Assembly (NCBI RefSeq): GCF_000149955.1
Contig: NC_030989.1
Coordinates: 976,552 to 1,040,551 of the forward strand
Reading direction: 5' to 3'
From: Fusarium oxysporum f. sp. lycopersici 4287
Taxonomy: Eukaryota > Ascomycota > Sordariomycetes > Hypocreales > Nectriaceae
Length of the DNA stretch: 64,000 nucleotides
Shown here: one piece after another, positions 55,631 through 64,000 of the stretch
How the letters are laid out: each line of letters opens with the position of its first letter
How positions within the stretch are numbered: position 1 is the first letter of the stretch
Made by a program: the position numbers and the translations under genes
Notes under the pieces: generated by a model
Seen by the model: the letters and a program-made list of their open reading frames with translations, nothing else
Databases searched by the model: none
Told to the model about the DNA's origin: nothing

Positions 55631-56690
55631 TGGTCTGGCCCTGGGAGAAATGGTGGTGGTTATGAGAAGCCCTATCCGCGAGTAAAAAGAACATCGGGCA
55701 TGTTACACTTCGTGTTTTGCAAAAACAGGCGTTGGGTGTATACCCGGAACAAATCGGCGTCAAGGGGTATTCGTTTTAGTATGATGAGGCTATTCTCAGA
55801 AAGTAGGTAGACCAAGATTACATGAGGTGCCTCTCCCATATGCAAGAGTTGACCTCCTAGGTTATGATGCAAATAATATACGCCTACCTAAGTATGAATC
55901 GACACTTGCTATAGTCCTGGAACTTGAAGTGTCGCCAAATTGCCATCTTTCTTGCCAACATGATGAAAGAGAAGTCTTGAAACTATACACATTTGTTCCC
56001 CTAGGCGATACTATTTGTATATCCATTTTTGGCTAAAGAGCCTTTTCTCGATTTTGGAAGCTGCTCTGTAGGGTCTCGTCACTTTATCACTTAGGCACCT
56101 ATATCTTAGTACCTAGTTGAAAGATTGGAAGTGACTAGCATAATATCTGCACAATTTACATAAGCATGGTGATATTCTCAAGGTTGTGCAAAAGGCTGCA
56201 GGCAACATCGAAACGTCACTGCTCCTGGCCCCACAAGGTACCAGCTTATTAAGAATACCTAGGAGGTACAGTGGAGCGCCGCAAAATAAGACGTGAAAAC
56301 AAGTAGCTTTCCAGCCCATCCAAGTAGTCTCTCAGCAGCCGCCTCAGTTGCCCACTGGCCAGTCACCAACGCCCCGGTCTCCATTTGGTGAGCTAGCACG
56401 AGCAAGCAACCAGCAGCATCACCTTGAACCTCCCTCAATCCAATACAGCACCAAACTCCCCACGACGACCACGGTCTTAATTCCTATCTCAAAGCGTGTC
56501 TTGCTCTCTCGGCCTCGGCACCGTACATTCTTCAAGCCAGCACCGTCCGGGCCCAACCAACTCGGCGCCACGACAAGCTGAGGCGCGCGCACGACTCACG
56601 GGGTCAACAGTATTCTCCCACTATCGTCATCAACAGCTTCTGCAGCTTCAGCATCATATTCTCGCAATACACACAAATAAACCCATCGTC
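55631..56690. other. taf12 3' region and rpn3 upstream region
   Basis: About 1.06 kb. Short ORFs only. Several CCTAGGT/ACCTAGG-like hexamers occur near 55856-55890 and 56110-56270. Pyrimidine-rich just before the rpn3 start. Nothing else seen. Confidence 0.45.
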
Positions 56691-58539
56691 ATGCCCAGCA
56701 AGACGCCAAACAACAACGGAAAGAAGCCTGCCGGGAACAACGTTCAGAAAAACAAGGACGTGGAGATGACGGACAGCACAAAGCCCAAGGGCAAGAAGTC
56801 CGCCAAGGATGGTGATGAAGAGATGACCGTTGTTGTTCCTCCTTCAAAGTCGAAAAAGTCCGACAAGACAGCGGCTGACGCTGAAGGTGATGTGTCAATG
56901 GGCGAAGAAGAGGAAGAGGCCAAGGTTGACCCTGTAACACAGACTATCGCAGGTTAGTAGTTGTCGTCGGAGCTTGACCAGCCCAAGCCAAACAGTCACT
57001 GACATGTCTTTCAAACGCAGATATCAAGAGCAACTTTGCTTTGATAGACCGTGCGGTTTCACTTTTCGACGCCAGATTCTCCCTCCGCGCCTTACGATCT
57101 ATCTCCATCATCCGCAAGCGTTTGACCCCCGATATCATTGCACAGGTCATTTCCGAGGCTTTCCCAGCTACCGCCAACTCGAGTGCTATTGTTAAGCCGC
57201 TCCTTTCTGCCATTGAGCGCGAAGATGTTATCCTGGGCCGACAGAGTGGTTCAGAGATGGAAATCGATGAGGCGAAGACGTCTGGCAAGAACGGTGCTAA
57301 GAAAGAAGCCAAGGAACCCATTCCTGAGATTGATATTTTCCTTGGTATTCTTGTCCAGGTCTACCTCTTTGACTCCAAGCAGTTCCAGCGCGGTGCCGAC
57401 TTCTCTAAGTACCTTTCGGACAGAGTCCAATCGCTCAATCGCCGTACACTCGACTCTTTGTCTGCCAAGGTCTACTTCTACTACTCCATCTTTTGCGAGC
57501 ACATTGCGCCTCTTCCCCCTTCTCCCCAATCCCCCGTCGTCGCTATCCGGCCAACTCTCCTCGCCGCTCTTCGAACCGCCGTGCTACGTAAAGATGTCGA
57601 CACACAAGCCTCGGTTATCGTTCTACTGCTGCGAAACTACCTATCAACTTCGCACATCAACCAGGCTGATCTCTTGGTTTCGCATACCCAGTTTCCCGAG
57701 AACGCTGTCAACAACCAGGTAGCACGATTTCTCTACTACCTCGGTCGCATCCGAGCTATTCAGCTGCGCTACACCGAGGCTCATGAGCATCTCACTGCTG
57801 CCACTCGAAAGGCTCCTTCTAGCAGCTGCGCCCTTGGCTTTGCTCAGACAGCCACCAAGCTGCTCTATGTTGTTGAGCTGTTGATGGGTGACATTCCTGA
57901 CCGATCTATGTTCCGACAGCCAACAATGGAGGTCGCTCTCCAGCCGTACTTCCTCCTGGTCAAGTCGGTCAGAGTTGGAAATCTTGAGGACTTTGAGACA
58001 GCCATTGCCGATCATGCCGATACCTTCCGACGAGATGGCACGTACAGCCTCATCCTCCGTTTACGACAGAACGTCATCAAGACCGGTATTCGCATGATGT
58101 CTTTGTCCTACTCTCGCATCTCTCTTCGTGACATTTGCATTCGCCTGCATCTCGGTAGCGAGGAGTCGGCTGAGTACATTGTCGCCAAGGCTATCCGCGA
58201 CGGTGTGATTGAAGCTACCTTGGATCGTGAGAGAGGTTTCATGAAGAGCAAGGAGGTTGGTGACGTGTATGCTACTCGTGAGCCGGGTGAGGCGTTCCAC
58301 GACCGAATTCGAGCTTGTTTAGCTCTCCACGATGAGAGTGTAAAGGTTTGTTTCCCATTCATTCATGAGACAGGATAGAGACTAATTCGCACTAGGCTAT
58401 GCGATTCCCTATGAATCAACATCGTCTGGAGCTCAAGAATGCCCAGGAGGCCCGCGAGCGTGAGCGTGAGATGGCCAAGGAGATCCAGGAAGGTGACTTG
58501 GACGAGGATGATCTCGGTGGAGACTTTGATGGTATCTAA
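56691..58539 (+). CDS. rpn3: 26S proteasome regulatory subunit Rpn3
   Basis: PCI-domain subunit of the 19S lid. Three exons (56691-56952, 57021-58345, 58396-58539) give 576 residues. An N-terminal Lys/Glu-rich disordered region (about residues 1-88) precedes helical repeats beginning DIKSNFALIDRAVSLFDARFSLRALRSI. The PCI domain includes YSLILRLRQNVIKTGIRMMSLSYSRISLRDICIRLHL, EYIVAKAIRDGVIEATLDRERGFM and the C-terminal AREREREMAKEIQEGD. Phases close at both junctions. The acidic C-terminus ends LGGDFDGI. Confidence 0.95.
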
Positions 58540-58998
58540 ACTTTGTATATTGTCTCGGCTTGAGAGCATTTGCTACCTATTGATCAATGCCTGTGGTTCC
58601 TCCTTACCGACATCGTTAGGCACCGTTAGCTGCAGTTTCTTTTAATGACTCGCTTGTCGCTTAGAGTGACGGTGGTGGGTAGTCTGCTGGAATACGGCGA
58701 TAGAAAGGGGAAGGGTTGAGGTGGTTTGAACGTCTTACCAAGGCTTCAGTGTATGTGTACTAGATGCTTCGCACGGCGGGGAATAAACTTAGAGGCATGG
58801 AATACTTTGTCATGCTCATTGACACAGGAATTAAAACACCTTTTTCTTCAGAGTGGTATTCTAAAAGCAACACACTGCTTCTTTTAGTGAGTAGATACGA
58901 GGTTTCTTTCCAGGTGGCGGCAAGGATACCTTGTGCTGGACCATTTGGCCGGGGGCTTAGGAATATAGTATATCTTTGATCCACCATTTTCAACAAAT
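58540..58998. other. rpn3 3' region and tRNA upstream region
   Basis: About 460 bases without coding signal. Confidence 0.5.
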
Positions 58999-59087
58999 GG
59001 GGAGCTGGCGCAACGGTAGCGCGTCAGATTCCAGCTATTAAGCACGGAGATTCCTGAAGGTTATCGGTTCAAATCCGGTGTTCCTCA
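58999..59087 (+). tRNA. tRNA-Trp (anticodon CCA) with intron
   Basis: Acceptor GGGGAGC (58999-59005) pairs with GTTCCTC (59080-59086) with two G-U pairs. The D-arm is GCGC-AACGGTA-GCGC. The T-arm ATCGG-TTCAAAT-CCGGT is complete. The anticodon loop starts TTCCAG with CCA in the anticodon position. A 17-nt intron (about 59035-59051) follows the base 3' to the anticodon, as usual for nuclear tRNAs. The D-arm, variable loop and anticodon text match the eukaryotic tRNA-Trp consensus (TGGCGCAACGGTAGCGCGTC). One anticodon-stem pair (A31-C39) is mismatched. A T-run at 59090-59094 follows as Pol III terminator. Confidence 0.85.
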
Positions 59088-59290
59088 TATTTTTATCTTT
59101 TATATATAATTTCTCTATCTAGCTGTCTCCTAAACTATCAGAATTCTTTTTAAATTATATTTCCTTTAAAAAATACTATATTAATTAACAGCCTCTTTTA
59201 ATTTTTATTATTTATAAATCAAAGCTATATAATAATTTACTTTTACAAATTATTTTTAAAACATAAGGTAATTTATATTAGCTGCTGGCC
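59088..59290. other. AT-rich block directly 3' of the tRNA
   Basis: Strikingly AT-rich compared with all surrounding sequence, with many TA dinucleotides (TATATATAATT, TTATTATTTATAAATC). It starts immediately after the tRNA terminator. This looks like a degenerate mobile-element remnant changed by repeat-induced point mutation, since tRNA flanks are frequent integration sites, but no element type can be named. Confidence 0.45.
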
Positions 59291-60168
59291 TAGTAATGCC
59301 ACTCTGACTAACATCTTTATGTATATACTTCTATAAAGACGAAGGTAAGCTGAGGCTACCCATATAGCGTAAGATACCCATTTAGTCTAGGACTTCATGG
59401 CACCTAGTTGTCAATCTTACGCCCTTGGATCGACAGGTGTGGGCCATATCCATGGTTGCCTTACATGTTGCATGATCCAAGCCACGATCTAGGATTCTTA
59501 AACCTCCACTCTGTTTATATCCGATCAGTATCAAATCGATACGTATACGGCAAACACACAAACACAAGGCGCTGGGAACATTAATCAAGATCAACAAGTC
59601 AAGAGTGGAGAGAGGTGATTACAGTGTTGCTCTTGTCTTGGTGATACTATTATTTTGCTCCAGGCCACGAAGATTAGACTCAAAGTCAAATCGGGAATAT
59701 TTTGACTGTCATTCATCTCAGGCAACTTATACCTACTCGACTTGAAACTCGGAACCGCATGGTCACCAGAGTCCTATTCACGGCCCTTTCCTGAACACAA
59801 GTGGAGGCCACCGCCAGAAGCTGCTGGAAACACGAGGGCATGTTCAAAGTTTGAGGTGAGGTTGACTCACTCGGCAAAACAAGCCGCCAATTGTGCACTG
59901 CACAGAGTACGCCCTGCGTTCGACAAGGTCTGAACAAGCAGCAAGGCAGTGCCAGCCAGTGCAAGGTCCCCTTGGAAGATTTGTTACAGAGTTTGGGTGT
60001 CATCTATCGGTAAGGCTGAGCTTAACTCAATAGCCATCTCCATTATGTAGGTATATAAAAGGCTCGATAGGAGTAGTGGGAGCCCTTTCTTCCTTTTCAT
60101 ATCACACACAAGCCTGACTGCTTTGATTTCACAAGTACACCATAAAACCTGAATCCAAAGTCGCGCAC
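59291..60168. other. intergenic, upstream of the LRR gene
   Basis: Return to normal composition; small ORFs only, no motif. Bases 60085-60168 form a leader-like stretch before the first ATG of the next gene. Confidence 0.45.
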
Positions 60169-62247
60169 TTGGAAATGGCTTCCGCTACCGAGCTTTGGCA
60201 TACTCAGCCGCCCTCATTTTCAACACATCAGCACGCAACACCATCTTTGCCTTCGGTACCATCGACCAAGTACCACGACGAGGTGGAAGTGGACCTGGCT
60301 ATCCATCTCGCGACGCTCTGCCGCAAGAGCCTCGTCGAGCTCGATTCTCATCTTCCCGGCTTCAAGCCTTCTCATCCTTTCACTGCAGATGAAATCGTTT
60401 CTCTGCCGCTTGATAAGCATCGGATCGACGATACCCTTCATGAACTCCCTCGACGCAAATCTGCTCGTCATAACCTGGCCGTCGCTATTTCTTCCTGTTT
60501 GTACCCTGTGCATCATAGGTTCCACGAAAAAGTTGGATGACAAGCCTAACCGGGCGACATCTCGAAGGAGTTAAAATAGCGTGAGACCAATCGGTCTTAT
60601 ACCGGGCGGCTTAGGGTTAAGATCGACGCCACTATTCGCAACGGTCATACCGCCCGTGGCCTGTCCAGCGGTGCCGCCCCTGGTGTCCAGGCGCCTGTTT
60701 GGGCCTCCCGTATCACATCACAGGGAGTTTGGGACCCTGCTAAGCATCCCATTTCTCTTGAAGGTGTGCCAGCAATCCCCATGCCTGTTGAGATCACCCA
60801 CGAGGCCGATCTTGTGCCATTCCTGAACCATCTTAGGGGTGGGGGCACTTCCAAGCTGAATGGTGATGAGAAAGGCTTCGAGCTGGATGATGGACGAGGT
60901 GAGCCTTACTATGGTGTGAAAGGCGCCGAGTTCCGCAAAGGCGTTGTCTATGAGGATGGACGCATGGATCTCTGCAAAATGGTCGTTGGACCTGATCACA
61001 TTGGTAAACTGATGGACTCGCTTCGACCTAATGAGTTTGTACGCCACTTCCTCCTGGGCAATAACATCATCGGCCCTGTAGGTGCTCATGAGATCGCCAA
61101 TTTCATCCACGATCTCCCTGGACGAATTGATACTTGGTATCTCGCTGGAAACTGCATCGACAGACCCAGCTTCAATATTCTTGTCGATGCCATGATCGAG
61201 TCTGATGCTATCACCAACATTTGGTTGAAGCGAAACCCACTTGGATCACATGCCTCTGAGGATGTCTATCGACTCATAACCGGAGTTCGGAATTTGCGAA
61301 CTCTTGATCTCGACCAAACCCAGCTCGGTGACCGAGGAGTTTCGGACCTGTTCAACCGCTTGGCAGGTCACGAGATGCCCGAGGGTGCGAAACTACCCCT
61401 GAAGCATATCTATCTCAACGGCAACGGCATCTCAAATGAGGGTGCACAGGCTATTGGGAAATTCCTCATGTCTCCGCACTGCGGCTTGACGTCCATTTAC
61501 ATGTCATCAAACCCCATGGGGGATTCTGGTGCAAATGCCCTTGCTCAAGCACTACCTAAGGCATCGTATCTGACTCGATTGCTCTTACAGTCGATCGGAG
61601 TCAGCACCAAAGGTGCCGTTGCGCTGTGCAAGGCTGCTACCGGTCATCCCGCTCTCGAAGTGCTTGATCTTGGACAGGCTTATGCCACCCATGATCTCGG
61701 GCAGGCCTACAACTACATCGAGGATGGTGCCGTAACTGCCATTCAGGACCTTGTCTCGGCCGAAAGCCATCTGTCCTATCTCAACTTTGGACATATGGCA
61801 GTGACACCTCCGGCAATCAATCTGATTTCAGAGGCAGTGCTCAAGAGCCCCTCGCTCGTGTACTTCGCGGCCTACCCAATTCTGCCAGATCCAGCCCTCA
61901 AGGCCGCAACCTTCAGGCCAGCAGTTGACACGACTTTCGCCAACCCAGCTGAGCCGACCAGGCCGCAGATTCTGATGAGCAAGGCTGTTCAAGAGCATCT
62001 TGCTGCCAATGTCAAGACTCGGTATGGCGAGGAAACCTCGTACAGTCAGTTCATGGAGGAGGACAGGCGCTGGCTCGTAAGCGATAAGACCGATGTGCGC
62101 AAAATCGACAGCGTGTACCGTAATCGCGATGCTGGTCTCGCCCGTCGCCGGCTCCTGACTCTGGTCAAGAATTGGGAGGAGGGTGATGAGACCCTTGACC
62201 GTGTCATGGCAGCTCATGCCCCAACCTGCTCTTTGCGCCGACACTGA
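60169..62247 (+). CDS. leucine-rich-repeat (RNI-like) protein, 5' structure unresolved
   Basis: A clean reading frame runs from about 60580 to 62247. From about 61030 it carries ribonuclease-inhibitor-like LRRs: RHFLLGNNIIGPVGAHEIANFI, TNIWLKRNPLGSHASEDVYRLI, LRTLDLDQTQLGDRGVSDLF, HIYLNGNGISNEGAQAIGKFL, SIYMSSNPMGDSGANALAQAL and LEVLDLGQAY. It probably serves as a binding scaffold. The conserved-looking stretch IDATIRNGHTARGL..APVWASRITSQGVWDP before the first in-frame ATG (60781) shows coding starts further upstream. An exon from 60169 to about 60535 in the same frame (KYHDEVEVDLAIHLATLC..) is likely its N-terminus. Between them lie in-frame stops at 60538, 60547 and 60577, and I could not find one intron with good sites and the right phase. 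Either splicing is complex or a base is wrong near the A-run at 60528-60532. Confidence 0.7.
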
Positions 62248-63017
62248 GTGACAAAAGGGGTCGAGGAGCAGTTGCTTACTTTTGTCTGACTTCACAAGTC
62301 TATTTCACTTTTTGAAATGTTGTTTCTGTTACGTTGTTGGAATGTAACCAGGAAGTGGAGGACAGGGGAGCATTTGCTCATTCAACTTGGAGATGAATTT
62401 ATTCGCTCCTTTGAAATGTTGTTGTTGTTCTTAGAAACCTGCACTTCTAATTGAGCACGTTGAAACATGTCCGTTCTAACATCATGCGTGGTACAGTGTA
62501 CTTGAGAAATAATGTGATATAACAGAAGACTGTAGTGCTGTGGGTGGTAGTAAACTCAAACACCATGAGACATGTTACCCAATAGCTATAGCACGTGATA
62601 GACGTGATTGTGACACGATAGGAAGCATCCGCAACATTTGCCGTATCCCCCGCGTCGCGTCTTGACCACCTACGTTACCTACGGATTATACAACTCAAGC
62701 CCGCCTTACCTAGCCGTAGATCTGATCGCATGACGTTCCCTTTCTCTTAAAATAACTCACGGACCCAATGTCGAATCAACCTTAAAAGACATAAATCTTC
62801 CAGTCATAAATGAACCATGTTTCTACGTGCGTAACTTATCAGTCGCTAAAAACGAAAACCACTTGACAACACCTCCATTCTGGCTCATCGGCCCCAACTT
62901 CTTAGTCTACCTTGATTAGTCCAGTATACCAGAAACTCCACGTCCAAGTCCTAGTGCCCTTCCATACACGCAAAGCTCTATCAACCACCATATTTCTAAA
63001 TCGAGGCTCGCACAGCG
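62248..63017. other. LRR 3' region and upstream of the MYST gene
   Basis: About 770 bases. CACGTG at 62593-62598. No coding signal recognised. Confidence 0.5.
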
Positions 63018-64000
63018 ATGCCTCAAAAGCGCAAGCGACCAGACCAAGATCCCTCCGAACAAGAATCGTTGCCCGCATCCGCACTCAAATCAACATCTTC
63101 TGACTCTCAATCAAAATCCGCCAGCGCGCGCCGGGCGACGCGTCAAACCCCAGTCATTCCACCAACACCACCAACACCAGTGACGCAACTACAACCTCAA
63201 CCACGCACAGAAACGGCTGTACCACCTCCTATAATACCTACACTATCATCAGCTTCTTCGAAGCCGACACCCTCTCCAGAGCAGAAGCGGAGTCGTGCCT
63301 CCAACGGTCGTCCTCAACTACCTCCATCGCAGCCCAAGGCGCAAAGTCAACACCCCCCTTCTGTGCTGCGATGGGCTCCGCTTGAACAGCCAGGCCCAGC
63401 AGTAAGGCCTCCCCCTCACCATCTCCATCCAACAACGATGGCAGCCATGCCCCCACCTCGGCCGATTGCCGCTGGTCGTCCACCATCAGACTTGGTTGCG
63501 CCTGAGATCACCTATCATGTGCCCCAGTCGCATACAAACTCATTCCAGCGGACCTCAGCTCTTGTCCGACCTCATGGCCCTACGGCACAACCACCACGTA
63601 TACTCGAACGACCGCCGCCTCCAACAGTCACGCCAGTTCACCCTCCGAAGCCTCCTGTCCCACCCTCTGTACGGCCGCCTCTGCGAGCCGATCGCAACAT
63701 TGACAAAGTCGTGTTGGGTAATATGTGCTTCAGCACGTGGTATCCTAGCTACTATGGAAAAGAAGTGCTTGGGGAATCATCAGGCAATCTAGGTAAAACA
63801 GGCAGCAAGGACCTGGGGGCCAAGGATCAAGCTACAGGCGGTAAATCATCATCCCGGCGGGATCGCGAACATCACCCAGTAGTTGATCGCCTCTACGTGT
63901 GCCCTACCTGCTTCAAGTACTCCAAGGAATTGGTTGCCTGGTGTCATCACGTCCATGTGTGTGAGAGGAAGACTCATATACCTGGTCGGAAGGTATACGT
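63018..64000 (+). CDS. MYST-family histone acetyltransferase, 5' part (runs off window)
   Basis: Open frame of 327 codons from ATG at 63018 to the window edge, without a stop. Residues 1-230 are disordered, rich in Pro, Ser and Gln, starting MPQKRKRPDQDPSEQ with a basic patch. The ordered part begins NIDKVVLGNMCFSTWYPSYYGKEVLG, and then DRLYVCPTCFKYSKELVAWCHHVHVC. This is the N-terminal segment and C2HC zinc finger (C-x2-C-x11-H..C) of the MYST acetyltransferase domain. The following residues IPGRKVYV match the start of the catalytic core; the acetyl-CoA site is outside the window. The wording resembles the fungal Sas2/Mst2 branch more than Esa1, but this is uncertain. Confidence 0.82.
   Translation, partial: MPQKRKRPDQDPSEQESLPASALKSTSSDSQSKSASARRATRQTPVIPPTPPTPVTQLQPQPRTETAVPPPIIPTLSSASSKPTPSPEQKRSRASNGRPQLPPSQPKAQSQHPPSVLRWAPLEQPGPAVRPPPHHLHPTTMAAMPPPRPIAAGRPPSDLVAPEITYHVPQSHTNSFQRTSALVRPHGPTAQPPRILERPPPPTVTPVHPPKPPVPPSVRPPLRADRNIDKVVLGNMCFSTWYPSYYGKEVLGESSGNLGKTGSKDLGAKDQATGGKSSSRRDREHHPVVDRLYVCPTCFKYSKELVAWCHHVHVCERKTHIPGRKVY

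Noticed and set aside
46990..64000. Functional cluster of eaf3, taf12 and the MYST gene
   Set aside because: All are chromatin/transcription factors, but they are interleaved with proteasome, kinetochore and tRNA genes; no sign of joint regulation.
1..64000. CRISPR array, prophage, secondary-metabolite cluster or intact transposon
   Set aside because: No direct-repeat array, no transposase or reverse-transcriptase motif, and no PKS/NRPS-like or P450 gene was seen on either strand.

Overview
This window is nuclear DNA from a filamentous ascomycete. The evidence is: short introns (mostly 45-110 nt) with GT..AG ends and CTAAC-type branch points; C-ending codons in highly expressed genes; and gene content typical of Sordariomycetes, including ATP-citrate lyase split into two divergently transcribed genes. 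The protein sequences look closest to Fusarium/Hypocreales, but that is an inference from memory, not a search. There is no CRISPR array, no plasmid or phage module, no secondary-metabolite cluster and no intact transposon. It is a core housekeeping segment.

Layout. 1-325: 3' end of ribosomal protein eS25. 325-4383: gene-poor interval. 4384-13695: mitochondrial ADP/ATP carrier, CENP-X, a secreted GPI-type cupredoxin, a cytochrome-b5-like (MAPR) membrane protein and a coiled-coil protein. 14324-24838: tandem-BTB protein, clamp-loader subunit Rfc3, sphingoid-base phosphatase, an SDR reductase and the SUMO E1 subunit Uba2. 25808-32488: queuosine-salvage glycosylase, DNA polymerase delta subunit 4, Ski8, mitochondrial bL32m and a Cdc10-type septin whose frame is broken by three extra bases. 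35433-45461: a GH72 glucan remodelling enzyme, then acl2 and acl1 back to back across a 3.45 kb shared upstream region. 46265-58539: uL30m, the MRG15/Eaf3 chromatin protein, kinetochore Nkp2, an ER-type membrane protein, TAF12 and proteasome Rpn3. 58999-64000: an intron-containing tRNA-Trp, an AT-rich scar, a leucine-rich-repeat protein with an unresolved 5' end, and the start of a MYST acetyltransferase cut off by the window edge.

Functional themes. acl1/acl2 (cytosolic acetyl-CoA) and Eaf3/MYST (histone acetylation) are linked in general biochemistry, but nothing here shows they act as a unit. Rfc3, Pol delta subunit 4, CENP-X and Nkp2 are replication or centromere parts scattered among unrelated genes. 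Gene order otherwise looks like ordinary eukaryotic neighbourhood.

I did not find a clear, previously undescribed multi-gene system. The items most worth checking are the septin frameshifts, a coding-like alternative first exon inside the Eaf3 intron, two genes whose start codon is isolated on a 3-nt or 6-nt coding exon, a complete type-1 copper site in the secreted cupredoxin, a cluster of CreA-like sites between acl1 and acl2, a short tRNA-like element with an A-tail, and the tRNA-Trp flanked by an AT-rich block. All exon boundaries were read by eye from splice consensus, frame continuity and remembered family sequences.
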